DNA of 64,000 nt, taken from assembly GCA_947258565.1 (NCBI GenBank), contig CAMYJB010000002.1:124001-188000 (forward strand), written 5' to 3'. The notes under the pieces were generated by a model. The model searched no databases. It worked only from the letters and a program-made list of their open reading frames with translations, and was not told the DNA's origin. Within the stretch, counting starts at the first letter, position 1. Each line of letters begins with the position of its first letter. The DNA is from an uncultured Woeseiaceae bacterium. Lineage in GTDB: Bacteria; Pseudomonadota; Gammaproteobacteria; Steroidobacterales; Woeseiaceae. The translations under genes were made by a program, and so were the position numbers. Positions 51,142 to 60,986 of this stretch are shown here, one piece after another.

Positions 51142-52284
51142 ATGAGCGAATTCGCCGTCGATAAGTTCCGCCGTGTCGTCGTCAAGGTCGGTTCATCGCT
51201 ACTGATCGGCGCGGACGGCCGGGTCGACAGGCAATGGCTTGCGGGTCTTGCCGAGGATATTGCGGACCTGCACAACCGTGATCACGAGGTGCTGGTCGTG
51301 TCGTCGGGCGCGATCGCCATCGGCAGCACGGTGCTCGGAATCAACATGCGCCGCGCCAGGCTCGAGGACCTGCAGGCCGCGGCTGCGGCAGGGCAGGTAC
51401 AGCTGGCGCACGCGTACCAGGAAGCCCTGGCGCACTACGACATCACAACCGCGCAGGTGCTGCTGACGCCCGAGGATACGGAGAACCGCCGCCGTTTCCT
51501 CAACGCGCGCGGCACGCTGGGACGCCTGATCGAACGGCGCGTCGTGCCCGTAATCAACGAAAACGACACCGTCGCCACGGAAGAGATCCGGTATGGGGAT
51601 AATGACAGGCTGGCAGCCCGGGTCGCGCAGCTGGTCATGGCCGACGCGTTGATACTGTTGTCGGACGTGGACGGGTTTTACACGGCGGACCCGGTGGCAG
51701 ACCCCGAGGCCGAGCACATTCCGCTCGTGGCGACGATCACCGACGAGATGCAACGCATGGCGGGAGAGACCCGCTCGGACATCGGCAGCGGCGGCATGGC
51801 GACCAAGGTGCAGGCGGCGCGCATCGCCACGCACGCAGGTTGTGCGACGATCATTACCAGCGGTGCCGTGCAGCGGCCGCTCAGTAAGCTTGCCGCGGGG
51901 GCGCGACATACGCTGTTCCGAGCGCCAGGGACGCCCGCTGCGGCGCGCAAGCAGTGGCTTGCCGGTGTTCTCGAGGTTCGTGGCGAGATAAGGTTGGACG
52001 ACGGTGCATCGCAGGCGCTGCGCAATGGCAAGAGTCTGCTACCGGTTGGCGTGGTCGAGGTGCTCGGCAATTTTCGTCGCGGCGACGTCGTGACGCTCGT
52101 GGACTCGCACGGCCGGGAACTGGGTCGCGGACTCGCGGAATATTCCTTCAATGAGGCGACGCAGCTCGCCGGCCGCCAGTCGGAAAGTATCGAGGCCGTG
52201 CTTGGCTACCGTGGCCGCGCCGTGATGGTGCACCGTGACGAACTGGTGATTTTTGATCGTGACGACGGAAACCGCGATGCCTGA
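51142..52284 (+). CDS. proB: Glutamate 5-kinase
   Basis: A 380-residue enzyme of normal length: an amino-acid-kinase domain ([69 protein letters not shown]) and a C-terminal PUA domain (residues about 280-370; [20 protein letters not shown]). It phosphorylates glutamate, the first step of proline synthesis, and is normally inhibited by proline. It sits between ilvN (four bases upstream) and proA (eight-base overlap). Confidence 0.96.
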   Translation: MSEFAVDKFRRVVVKVGSSLLIGADGRVDRQWLAGLAEDIADLHNRDHEVLVVSSGAIAIGSTVLGINMRRARLEDLQAAAAAGQVQLAHAYQEALAHYDITTAQVLLTPEDTENRRRFLNARGTLGRLIERRVVPVINENDTVATEEIRYGDNDRLAARVAQLVMADALILLSDVDGFYTADPVADPEAEHIPLVATITDEMQRMAGETRSDIGSGGMATKVQAARIATHAGCATIITSGAVQRPLSKLAAGARHTLFRAPGTPAAARKQWLAGVLEVRGEIRLDDGASQALRNGKSLLPVGVVEVLGNFRRGDVVTLVDSHGRELGRGLAEYSFNEATQLAGRQSESIEAVLGYRGRAVMVHRDELVIFDRDDGNRDA

Positions 52285-53542
52285 TTCGATTCCACAGCTT
52301 ATGGTCGGGCTTGGCCGCCAGGCCCGCGATGCCGCACGTGTGTTGGCGACGTCGAGCGGCGATGCTCGTAATTCGGCATTGCAGGCCGCGGCGGCGGAAA
52401 TGCGATCGCGCCACGCACAGATACTCGAGGCGAACGCGAGGGACATGCACGACGCGCGCGAGCGAGGACTCAGTGCGGCAATGCTGGATCGCCTCATGCT
52501 CGACGAAAGCCGTATCGAGGCCATGGCGGCCGGGCTCGATGCGATCGCCGCGCTGCCGGATCCGCTGGGCCGTGTCCTGGCAGAGTGGCGGCGGCCAAAC
52601 GGTCTGATGATCCGGCGGGTCGCGGTGCCCCTCGGGGTCATCGGGATCGTTTACGAGAGCCGGCCGAACGTGACCGCCGACGCGGCCGGGCTTTGCGTGA
52701 AGTCGGGCAACGCGGTGATCCTGCGGGGCGGGTCGGAGAGCTTCCACTCCAGCCGCGCCATTCATGCCTGTCTCGTCACCGGGCTCGAGAAGTCCGGCCT
52801 GCCTGCCGGCTGCGTGCAGATGGTGCCGACGACCGATCGCGCCGCGGTCGGTTACCTGCTGTCGTCGATGTCGCAGTGGGTCGACGTGGTGGTGCCGCGC
52901 GGCGGCAAGAACCTCATTCGTCGCGTACAGGAAGAGGCGCGCGTGCCGGTGATCGGCCACCTGGAGGGTATCTGCCATGTCTATCTGCACGAGGCGGCCG
53001 ATGCCGCCATGGCGGTCGAGATCGCAGTAAACGCGAAGATGCGGCGTACCGGCATTTGCGGCGCCGCCGAAACGCTGCTGGTGGATCGCGCGGCTGCCGC
53101 GAGGCTGTTGCCGGGCGTCCTTACTGCGCTCACGGATGCAGGCTGCGAAATCCGGGGCGATCGCGACGTCGTCGATTTATTCCCGGAAGCGAATAGGGCG
53201 AGCGACGACGACTGGGGCACCGAATACCTCGATGCGATCTTGTCGGTATGTGTAGTCGACGACATCGATGCCGCGATCCGGCACATCGCGGAATACGGTT
53301 CCGGACACACCGAATGCATCGTTACGAACGACGATGACGCGGCTATGAAATTCTTTCGCAATGTCGACAGCGCCATCCTGTTGCAGAACGCCTCGACGCA
53401 ATTCGCGGATGGCGGGGAGTTCGGAATGGGTGCCGAGATCGGCATTGCCACCGGCCGCATCCACGCGCGCGGTCCTGTCGGCGCGGAGCAGCTGACGAGT
53501 TACAAATACGTGGTCCGCGGCAGCGGACAAACCCGCCCCTGA
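52277..53542 (+). CDS. proA: Gamma-glutamyl phosphate reductase
   Basis: A protein of about 421 residues of the aldehyde-dehydrogenase-like ProA family. [34 protein letters not shown], and [31 protein letters not shown] are family blocks, and the catalytic Cys is in [13 protein letters not shown]. It reduces glutamyl phosphate to glutamate semialdehyde with NADPH and works together with ProB, whose stop it overlaps by eight bases. The ATG at 52277 fits family length; an in-frame GTG at 52253 is unlikely. It overlaps the glpD start by one base (TGATG). Confidence 0.96.
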   Translation: MPDSIPQLMVGLGRQARDAARVLATSSGDARNSALQAAAAEMRSRHAQILEANARDMHDARERGLSAAMLDRLMLDESRIEAMAAGLDAIAALPDPLGRVLAEWRRPNGLMIRRVAVPLGVIGIVYESRPNVTADAAGLCVKSGNAVILRGGSESFHSSRAIHACLVTGLEKSGLPAGCVQMVPTTDRAAVGYLLSSMSQWVDVVVPRGGKNLIRRVQEEARVPVIGHLEGICHVYLHEAADAAMAVEIAVNAKMRRTGICGAAETLLVDRAAAARLLPGVLTALTDAGCEIRGDRDVVDLFPEANRASDDDWGTEYLDAILSVCVVDDIDAAIRHIAEYGSGHTECIVTNDDDAAMKFFRNVDSAILLQNASTQFADGGEFGMGAEIGIATGRIHARGPVGAEQLTSYKYVVRGSGQTRP

Positions 53543-55155
53543 TGACCGCCCAGTCGCGGACCTGCGATGTTGCGGTTATCGGCGCCGGCATAAACGGCGC
53601 CGGGATCGCACGCGATGCCGCGCTGCGCGGCCTGTCCGTGGTCCTTTTCGATAAAGGCGATCTGTGTAACGGCACGTCCTGGGCGTCCAGCCGCCTGATT
53701 CACGGCGGCCTGCGGTATCTCGAATACGGCGAGATATCACTGGTGTACGAGTCGCTGCATGAACGCCGTTACTTGCGCCGGATCGCCAGCCATCTCGTCA
53801 AGCCCTTGCGTATTTGTATTCCGATCTTCGACGGCGCGAGGCGTGGTCCGTTGCTGATTCGCCTCGGCCTCATTGGCTACGACCTGCTCGCCTGGAACAA
53901 GCCATTGCCGCGTCACAAAATGCTGGGGCGCGACGAAATTCGGACCCGGGAACCCGGACTGCTGCAGGACAGCCTGCGTGGCGCTGCCTGCTATTACGAT
54001 GCACAGGTGACCTACGCCGAACGCCTCGTGCTCGAAAACGTGCTCGCAGCGCGCGCTGCGGGCGCCGAGATATTGACGTACTCGGAAGTAACGGGCATCG
54101 GCATTCGCGGCGGCAGGGTAGCCTCGCTGACCTGTCAAGACACGTTGACCGGGAAGCAGGCACGGTTCGAACCAAAGATGGTGGTCAACGCGGCCGGCCC
54201 TTGGGTGGACTCGGTGCTCGAAGTGACGGGTGAGCGGTTTCCATCGCTGATCGGCGGCACCAAAGGCAGCCATATCGTTGTCAGCCGATTCGAGGGAGCA
54301 CCGCGGGAAGCCTTCTATGTCGAAGCCGAGTCGGACGGCCGGCCATTCTTCATACTGCCGTGGAACGGGCTGTTCCTGATCGGAACCACCGACATACGAT
54401 ATGACGAGGATCCGGCGGAGGTCCGCGCGAGTGCCGCGGAAGTGGACTACCTGCTTGCCGAGACCAATCGCGTGTTTCCGGATGCCGCCCTTACCGTCGA
54501 CGACGTGCATTATGCCTATGCGGGGATCCGGCCGCTGCCGCAGCGCATGCATGGTCCGGAATCCGCAATTACCCGCAAGCACATCATAAAATCGCATAGA
54601 CGTGTCGTGCGCGGTCTGTTCTCTATCGTCGGCGGCAAACTCACAACGTACCGCAACCTCGCGGAGCAGACCGTCGACAAGATCGGCAAGGCGCTTGGCC
54701 GGCGGTTGCCGGAGTGTCGCACGCATGACACCGTGCTGCCGGGAGGGTGGGGGCTCGAGCAGGCGCGCGAGGCGCTGGCTGCAATGCCGGCGTTGTCCGG
54801 GGACGGAATCGACCGGCTGCTGCAAATTTACGGCGGGCGAGCCGCCGGGATCGCGGCGGTCGCAAAAGAGCGGCCCGAACTTGCCGGCTGCATCGACGAA
54901 GCGGCGATGCTGCCCGAAGCGGAAATTGCATTCGTGATCGGCGAGGAGCTACCGAGAACGCTGATCGATATCGTCTACCGCCGGATGATGATCGGCCTCG
55001 ATGCCGACCAGGGACGGCCCCACTACGCCAGGATTGCCGAACTCGCAGAGGCGGAATTCGGCTGGGACGGCAACCGTACCGCCGACGAATTGCGCTCGCT
55101 GGAAGCGTACAGCAACTCGCTCCGCGCTCTGGGTCGGACCAACATAAGTACATGA
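53542..55155 (+). CDS. glpD: Glycerol-3-phosphate dehydrogenase (FAD)
   Basis: A 537-residue flavoprotein. The FAD fold VAVIGAGINGAGIARDAALRGL, the second signature SSRLIHGGLRYLEYGE, the barrel block VVNAAGPWVDSVLE, and IRPLPQ...GKLTTYR are those of membrane-associated GlpD, which passes electrons to quinone. The C-terminal helical domain (about 410-520) is complete. It converts glycerol 3-phosphate, the product of GlpK, to dihydroxyacetone phosphate. Unusually it is translationally coupled to proA rather than in a glp operon. Confidence 0.95.
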   Translation: MTAQSRTCDVAVIGAGINGAGIARDAALRGLSVVLFDKGDLCNGTSWASSRLIHGGLRYLEYGEISLVYESLHERRYLRRIASHLVKPLRICIPIFDGARRGPLLIRLGLIGYDLLAWNKPLPRHKMLGRDEIRTREPGLLQDSLRGAACYYDAQVTYAERLVLENVLAARAAGAEILTYSEVTGIGIRGGRVASLTCQDTLTGKQARFEPKMVVNAAGPWVDSVLEVTGERFPSLIGGTKGSHIVVSRFEGAPREAFYVEAESDGRPFFILPWNGLFLIGTTDIRYDEDPAEVRASAAEVDYLLAETNRVFPDAALTVDDVHYAYAGIRPLPQRMHGPESAITRKHIIKSHRRVVRGLFSIVGGKLTTYRNLAEQTVDKIGKALGRRLPECRTHDTVLPGGWGLEQAREALAAMPALSGDGIDRLLQIYGGRAAGIAAVAKERPELAGCIDEAAMLPEAEIAFVIGEELPRTLIDIVYRRMMIGLDADQGRPHYARIAELAEAEFGWDGNRTADELRSLEAYSNSLRALGRTNIST

Positions 55156-55332
55156 CTATCAAGCTCTTTTAGTTATTTTTCGGCAATATCCTGAGCCTAA
55201 TCAGGCCATTTTCAGGTCGAAACTGGCCACTACCTTCGACGCTTCGATCGCTGAGGCGAAACTGCTCGATTTTGGCTGCCAAGTGCCCAGATTAAGGCCA
55301 ATTTTTGATCGATTTCAGGCATTATTTGTTTC
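55156..55332. other. 177-base non-coding stretch before the DUF305 gene
   Basis: A moderately AT-rich gap with repeated short words (CGAAACTG at about 55217 and 55258; CAGGCCATTTTCAGG and GATTTCAGGCATT). The minus strand reads a short open stretch, SSSFASAIEASKVVASFDLKMA then stop in one frame, which could be the tail of a lost gene, but this is too short to assign. No gene, RNA or mobile element can be supported; it must contain the promoter of the gene at 55333. Confidence 0.35.
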
Positions 55333-57777
55333 ATGACCAACAACTTACCGCGGTCCGACCCCTGGATTTCCATATTTATCGTGCTCATCCTGCCGTGGTG
55401 GGCGGCCGTCGGCATGGCCCAGGCGCCCATAATCCAGCCGGGCGCGCCGGGCGAAGCGCCCCGCGAGCTCGGCGCCGACGAGGCGATCGAAATCGCCAAT
55501 ACGAGCTACTCGCCCGCCGATGCGCGTTTCATGCAGGACATGATTCCGCATCACCACCAGGCGATCGAGATGGCGGCATTGGTCGCGGATCGCACGAACC
55601 GTCCCGAGCTGATCGAGGTGGCCGGGCGGATCGATGCGTCGCAGGGAGATGAGATCGAATTCATGCAGCAGTGGCTGCGCGAACGCGGCGAGCACGTGCC
55701 CGAGCCGACCGCCCACGACGCCATGCATACCTCGCACAAGATGGCAGGCATGGCCACGCCTGAGCAGATGGCCGAGCTCGCAGCCTCGACGGGCCCCGAT
55801 TTCGACCGCCTGTTCCTCGAGCTGATGATCACGCACCACGAGGGCGCGATCACGATGGTCGAGGAACTGCTCAAACAACCCGGATCGGCCTACGACCCGA
55901 CTCTGTTCGAGTTCACCACTGACGTTACCAACGATCAGACAGCGGAGATCGAAAAGATGAATGCGCTGCTGGTCGGCCTGTCCGATGACCCGCGCGCCGG
56001 GCTGGCGGCCGGGTTCGACGACGCTGGCCAGGCGATATCGAACCTGGCACTGCTTGCATCTCTGCCGAAGAGCGCTGGCTTTTTCGATCCGGACAATCCC
56101 GCCGGTCTGCCGCCGACGCGCCTGCAGGCCGACGACAGCGATCACGAGGGTGATATCGAGGCCAAGGCAGAAGCCGACGAGGAGGACGATGAGACCGAGC
56201 GCTTTCCGTTGCTCAGCTTCGCGAATACCGATATGGCGTTTGCAGGGGACGTGCTGGTGGCTGGCAGTTACCACGGTTTCAATATCTACCGTTTGCAGGA
56301 GAACGGAGTACCCGTTCTCGCCAGCTCCGTGGTTTGCCCGGGCGGACAGGGTGACGTCTCCATCGTCGGCGACCTGCTGATCATGTCCGTGGAGCAGATT
56401 CGCGGTCGGGTCGATTGCGGCCTCGAGGGGGTGAGCGAGGATGTCAGCCCGGAGCGTTTCCGTGGCATTCGCATTTTCGATATCAGTGACCTTTCCCGCC
56501 CCGTTCAGGTTGGCGCGGTTCAGACCTGCCGCGGCTCGCATACGCATTCGGTGGTGGCGGGCCCCGGCGAGGACGGCAAGATCATCGTCTACAACTCGGG
56601 CACGGCACCGGTTCGCGACGAAGAGGAGATGGCAAGCTGCATCGACGAACTGCCCGGTGACGACAGGACGGCGCTGTTCCGTATCGACGTCATCGAGATC
56701 CCGGTCGATCGTCCGGCGGATGCCCGCATCGTCGACAGCCCTGCCGTGTTCGCCGATCCGGAAACGGGCGTTCTCGCCGGGCTCTGGCGGGGCGGTGACC
56801 ATGGCGAGGACACGCAGGAGACGTATCAGACCGACCAGTGCCACGATATCACGGTGTTTCCCGAGCGCGGACTTGCCGCAGGCGCATGTTCCGGCAACGG
56901 GATCATCTTCGATATCTCCGACCCGCGAAAGCCGCAGCGTATCGACGCCGTTGTGGACCCGGGCTTTGCCTACTGGCATTCGGCAACATTCAACAATGAC
57001 GGCACCAAGGTTCTCTTCACCGACGAGTGGGGCGGCGGCGGCCGGCCGCGCTGCCGTGCCTACGACCCGCTGACCTGGGGCGCCGACGCTATTTACGACA
57101 TCGTGGACGGCAAGCTCCGGTTCCGGGGGTACTTCAAGATGCCGGCCCCGCAGGTGGATCAGGAAAACTGTGTTGCGCACAACGGCTCGATCATCCCCGT
57201 GCCCGGCCGCGACATTTTCGTGCAGGCCTGGTACCAGGGCGGCATCTCGGTGATCGACTTCAGCGATTCGGCCATGCCGGTCGAGATCGCCTTTTTCGAT
57301 CGCGGCCCGATCGACGCCGAGGACATGATCGTGGGCGGTTTCTGGTCAGCTTACTGGTACGGCGGCCGCATCTACGGTACGGAGATCGTGCGCGGGCTGG
57401 ACGTGCTGGCGTTGCTGCCGAGCGAGCACCTGTCGGCGAACGAGATTGCGGCTGCCGCCCTGGCGAATCAGGGCGAGGTCTTCAACCCGCAACAGCAAAA
57501 TCGCGTCACGTGGCCGGCGGAGCCGGTGGTGGCGCGCGCCTATCTCGACCAGCTGGCGCGCGATGATGCGTTGGACAAGGATTCCATGATCAATCTGTCA
57601 CAGGCCCTGGACCGCGCGGAGGAACAGCTTGAAGCCGGGACCCGCGACCGGGGGCTCGCCCGCGCGCTGGAGCAACTCGCTGCAGCACTGGGCGAGGACA
57701 CCGGCAGCGCGACCATCGCCAGACGCCGGTCCGAACTCGCCGAAACGCTGGGCGGCATAGCTGCCCGCTTGCGCTGA
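55333..57777 (+). CDS. Secreted DUF305-LVIVD repeat fusion protein
   Basis: An 814-residue protein with a signal peptide (residues about 10-30, WAAVGMAQA). Residues 58-215 are a DUF305 ferritin-like domain with paired metal-type motifs MIPHHHQAIEMA (His73-75) and MITHHEGAITMVEE (His168-169), plus Met-rich linkers, typical of periplasmic copper-handling proteins. After an acidic linker (268-282) comes a beta-propeller region (about 285-705) of LVIVD-type repeats (GIRIFDISDLSRPVQVG, GIIFDISDPRKPQRIDA, ISVIDFSDSAMPVEIA) with several cysteines. The end (720-814) is helical. The two domains usually occur as separate proteins, so this is a fusion. A metal-binding extracellular role is inferred. Confidence 0.88.
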   Translation: MTNNLPRSDPWISIFIVLILPWWAAVGMAQAPIIQPGAPGEAPRELGADEAIEIANTSYSPADARFMQDMIPHHHQAIEMAALVADRTNRPELIEVAGRIDASQGDEIEFMQQWLRERGEHVPEPTAHDAMHTSHKMAGMATPEQMAELAASTGPDFDRLFLELMITHHEGAITMVEELLKQPGSAYDPTLFEFTTDVTNDQTAEIEKMNALLVGLSDDPRAGLAAGFDDAGQAISNLALLASLPKSAGFFDPDNPAGLPPTRLQADDSDHEGDIEAKAEADEEDDETERFPLLSFANTDMAFAGDVLVAGSYHGFNIYRLQENGVPVLASSVVCPGGQGDVSIVGDLLIMSVEQIRGRVDCGLEGVSEDVSPERFRGIRIFDISDLSRPVQVGAVQTCRGSHTHSVVAGPGEDGKIIVYNSGTAPVRDEEEMASCIDELPGDDRTALFRIDVIEIPVDRPADARIVDSPAVFADPETGVLAGLWRGGDHGEDTQETYQTDQCHDITVFPERGLAAGACSGNGIIFDISDPRKPQRIDAVVDPGFAYWHSATFNNDGTKVLFTDEWGGGGRPRCRAYDPLTWGADAIYDIVDGKLRFRGYFKMPAPQVDQENCVAHNGSIIPVPGRDIFVQAWYQGGISVIDFSDSAMPVEIAFFDRGPIDAEDMIVGGFWSAYWYGGRIYGTEIVRGLDVLALLPSEHLSANEIAAAALANQGEVFNPQQQNRVTWPAEPVVARAYLDQLARDDALDKDSMINLSQALDRAEEQLEAGTRDRGLARALEQLAAALGEDTGSATIARRRSELAETLGGIAARLR

Positions 57778-57813
57778 CGGCCGCCGGATTCCGATCGGGT
57801 GCGCGGCGCCCGG

Positions 57814-59577
57814 TTAGCCGCGTGGCTTGGGAACGATGGTGTAGCCACGATGTTCGGTGCGGTCGCGGACGCTGTAGGGCAGCACCTCGAACGTCTCGCC
57901 GGCCTCGTGCCTGTGCTTCAGATTGGTCCAGTACTCGGGCGTCAGCAGGTCGCTGTGGTGCTCGAGGAAGGCCTGCTTCGCATGCGCCTTGAAGCCGAGG
58001 AATTCGATGAATTGTTCCGGGAAGATGTCGTGTGGCCCCACGTAGAACCATGCGCCGGGCCGCATCTCGTCGATGTCGTCGCGCGGCTCGGGCATGCGCC
58101 GGAAATTACAGTCGGTTACGAGGCACAATTCGTCGTAGTCGTAGAAAATAACGCGCCCGTGGCGCGAGACGCCAAAATTCTTGAGAAGCAGGTCACCGGC
58201 GAAGATATTGCTGAGTGCGAGGTCCTTGATCGCCTGGCCGTATTCGATCGCGGCAGCTTCAGCCTGGTCATCGGTGGCGGTTTCGAGGTACAGGTTCAGC
58301 GGTATCATGCGGCGCTCGATGTAGGCATGCTCTACGACGACGTCGTCTGCTTCTACCCGGCAAGTCGATCCGCACTCGTCCAGCAGGTCGCGTAGCAGCT
58401 CGGTATCGAAGCGCTGCCGCGGAAAGCGCAGCTGCCTGAACTCCTGGGCATCGACCAGGCGCCCGGCACGGTCGCGCATGAACACGAGTTTGTATTTTTC
58501 CATGACGTCGTCGCGGCTGCCGGTCTTCGGATAGTCGAAGCGGTCGCGTATGACCTTGAAAACGACGTCATAGGAAGGCAGCGTGAAGACTTCCATGACC
58601 ATGCCCTTGACGCCCTGTGCTCTCACGAACAGGTCGTGCGACTCGCGCAGGTGCTCGAAGAGCAGCCGATAGCGCTCGGTCTTACCCTGCTTGGCGCGCC
58701 CGAGTACCGTGTAGATCTCGTCCATCGGTTTGCGCGGCATGAGTCGCTGCAGAAATCCTACGGTCGCGCCGACGTGTTCGAGATCGACGTGAAAGTACGA
58801 GCGGGCGAAGCCGAACAGCATACTCACGTCGTTGACCGAGAGTATCACCGCGTCGGCGACGATACCGTCGCCGGAATTGCGCAATGCGATGACCAGTGGA
58901 GACACCCAGTCGTCTCCGCCGATGCGTCCGACGATGAAGGCGCGCGTTGCGCGGTAGAAGACCGGTGCCAGGAGCTCGACGATCTCGAGATCCTGCTGTA
59001 CGTGTTCTTGTTTGCAGTAGGCCTCGATCTCGGCGGTCACGAAGCGGATCGTCCGCTCGCGGTCCCTGTACGGTACGCCAAAGCTGAAGTCCGAGAGTAC
59101 CTGGTCGATTACGTATCGCAACGCACCGCGGTTCGAATAGGTTCGGACGTCCTTTTCGTCGAGCGGCTTCTCGTCGAGGAGCACGTCGGCCGCGATGAAC
59201 TCCAGTGCAGGGTCGACGCCCACCGTGTTGAACAGGCGCCGCGAGATCGAGCTGAAAAAGGTCTTGAAAAACGCGTTGTCCGGGTACTCGCGAATGAGGG
59301 CAGAATACCGCTCCTTGATGGCGATCCAGGACGCTTTGCCGGTCTCCGATGCATCAACAGTGGAGCCCAGCTCGCCGAGCGCGCGATTGACGGCCCTGTC
59401 GTAGAGCTTGATGCGCGCGACGGCGTTCGCGCGCCCCTGCTGCCAGTCGCGCTCCTCGAAACAACGCGCTGCACGTTGCGTCAGCTCACGGAAGTCCGCG
59501 TTGTAGCGCAGGAACGCGTCGACGAGTTGTTGCGCTATAGCAGACTCCGCGGCGGGCGAATGCGCCTCCTCATCCAT
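57814..59577 (-). CDS. aceK: Isocitrate dehydrogenase kinase/phosphatase
   Basis: A 587-residue protein of normal AceK length. The regulatory N-terminal half ends near 310; the kinase-like half has the P-loop-like AQGVKGMVMEVFTLPSYDVVFKVIRDRF (ATP site, catalytic Lys in VFKVI), KNFGVSRHGRVIFYDYDELC (metal/catalytic Asp) and WFYVGPHDIFPEQF. It both phosphorylates and dephosphorylates Icd, switching carbon between the TCA cycle and the glyoxylate shunt. Its start is ten bases after the icd stop, so enzyme and regulator are cotranscribed. In E. coli aceK follows aceBA; no aceA or aceB is present here. Confidence 0.96.
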   Translation of the reverse strand: MDEEAHSPAAESAIAQQLVDAFLRYNADFRELTQRAARCFEERDWQQGRANAVARIKLYDRAVNRALGELGSTVDASETGKASWIAIKERYSALIREYPDNAFFKTFFSSISRRLFNTVGVDPALEFIAADVLLDEKPLDEKDVRTYSNRGALRYVIDQVLSDFSFGVPYRDRERTIRFVTAEIEAYCKQEHVQQDLEIVELLAPVFYRATRAFIVGRIGGDDWVSPLVIALRNSGDGIVADAVILSVNDVSMLFGFARSYFHVDLEHVGATVGFLQRLMPRKPMDEIYTVLGRAKQGKTERYRLLFEHLRESHDLFVRAQGVKGMVMEVFTLPSYDVVFKVIRDRFDYPKTGSRDDVMEKYKLVFMRDRAGRLVDAQEFRQLRFPRQRFDTELLRDLLDECGSTCRVEADDVVVEHAYIERRMIPLNLYLETATDDQAEAAAIEYGQAIKDLALSNIFAGDLLLKNFGVSRHGRVIFYDYDELCLVTDCNFRRMPEPRDDIDEMRPGAWFYVGPHDIFPEQFIEFLGFKAHAKQAFLEHHSDLLTPEYWTNLKHRHEAGETFEVLPYSVRDRTEHRGYTIVPKPRG

Positions 59578-59587
59578 CCCGGGCGAC

Positions 59588-60886
59588 TTACATGTTCGAG
59601 ATCAGGGCGTCGCCGAATTCACTGCACTTGACCTTCGTCGCGCCTTCCATCAAGCGCGCGAAGTCGTACGTAACCGTCTTTTTGCCGATGGTTGCATCCA
59701 TGGTCTCCAGCAGGATATCGGCCGCTTCCATCCACCCCATGTAGCGCAGCATCATCTCGCCCGACAGGATCAGGGAACCGGGGTTCACGACATCTTTGTT
59801 CGCGTACTTCGGTGCCGTGCCGTGCGTCGCCTCGAATACGGCGTGACCGGTCGTGTAGTTGATGTTGCCGCCGGGTGCGATGCCGATGCCGCCCACCTGC
59901 GCCGCGAGCGCATCGGACAGGTAGTCACCGTTAAGGTTCATCGTTGCGATGACGTCGAATTCTTTCGGCCGGGTAAGGACCTGCTGCAACGTGATATCGG
60001 CGATCGCGTCCTTCACAAGGACCTTGCCGGCCGCAAGCGCAGCCTCCTGTTCGGCATTTGCGGTATCCTGCCCCTTCTCGACCATGGTGCGATCCCACTG
60101 GTCCCAGGTATACGTGTGGTCTGCGTATTCTCTCTCGGCAAGCTCGTAACCCCAGTTACGGAACGCGCCCTCCGTGAACTTCATGATGTTGCCTTTGTGC
60201 ACGAAGGTCAGGCTCTTGCGGCCATTCGCGATGCAGTACTCGAGCGCCGCGCGGACGAGGCGTTCGGTGCCTTCCTGCGACACCGGCTTCAGGCCGACAC
60301 CGCAACTCTCCGGGAAGCGGATTTTCTGGTACTCCGCCGGGAAATTCTCCTTGAACAGACCGAGGAACTTCGCGTTCGCATCCGAGCCGCGCTCGAATTC
60401 GATGCCCGCGTATATGTCTTCCGTGTTCTCCCGGAAGATCACCATGTCCACGCTCGCCGGATCGCGCACGGGAGACGGCACGCCGGTGAACCAGCGCACG
60501 GGACGCAGGCAGACGTACAAATCCAGTAACTGTCGCAGGGCTACGTTGAGGGAGCGGATTCCGCCGCCGATCGGCGTCGTCAGCGGCCCCTTGATGGACA
60601 CGAGATATTCACGACAGGCGGTGACCGTCTCGTCCGGCAACCAGCTGCCAAACAGATCGAACGACTTCTGTCCCGCGTAGATCTCCATCCAGTGAATCTT
60701 GCGTTTACCGCCGTAGGCCTTGTCGACGGCCGCGTCCAGAACGCGCACGGTCGAGCGCCAGATATCGGGGCCTGTTCCGTCACCCTCGATGAAGGGCACG
60801 ATTGGATTGTCGGGGACCTGAAGTTTGCCGTTCTCGATGGTGATCGTGGCACCACCTTCCGGCGGTGTCGGTGCTGCGTCAGCCAT
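59588..60886 (-). CDS. icd: NADP-dependent isocitrate dehydrogenase
   Basis: A 432-residue homodimeric-type Icd. [14 protein letters not shown], the substrate loop [13 protein letters not shown] with the AceK target serine at about Ser112, [20 protein letters not shown] block (here [12 protein letters not shown]), the signature [26 protein letters not shown], and [15 protein letters not shown] are present; Lys-Tyr in APKYA indicates NADP+. It converts isocitrate to 2-oxoglutarate. The presence of the target serine and of aceK directly downstream shows that phospho-control is retained. The ATG at 60886 gives a slightly long N-terminus (Ala/Pro-rich, 13 residues). Confidence 0.97.
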   Translation of the reverse strand: MADAAPTPPEGGATITIENGKLQVPDNPIVPFIEGDGTGPDIWRSTVRVLDAAVDKAYGGKRKIHWMEIYAGQKSFDLFGSWLPDETVTACREYLVSIKGPLTTPIGGGIRSLNVALRQLLDLYVCLRPVRWFTGVPSPVRDPASVDMVIFRENTEDIYAGIEFERGSDANAKFLGLFKENFPAEYQKIRFPESCGVGLKPVSQEGTERLVRAALEYCIANGRKSLTFVHKGNIMKFTEGAFRNWGYELAEREYADHTYTWDQWDRTMVEKGQDTANAEQEAALAAGKVLVKDAIADITLQQVLTRPKEFDVIATMNLNGDYLSDALAAQVGGIGIAPGGNINYTTGHAVFEATHGTAPKYANKDVVNPGSLILSGEMMLRYMGWMEAADILLETMDATIGKKTVTYDFARLMEGATKVKCSEFGDALISNM

Positions 60887-60986
60887 AGTTCGCTCCGCTT
60901 GTTCTGGTTTTTTCGGGCCGCTCGGGAAGCGGTGGGGCGCATATTATGAGGGATTTGCCCGCCAGTCCCAAGGGATTTGCCGAAAT

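Noticed and set aside
55345-57180. A 611-codon minus-strand open frame opposite the DUF305-LVIVD gene
   Set aside because: No recognisable domain; the plus-strand protein has a signal peptide and two known domains.
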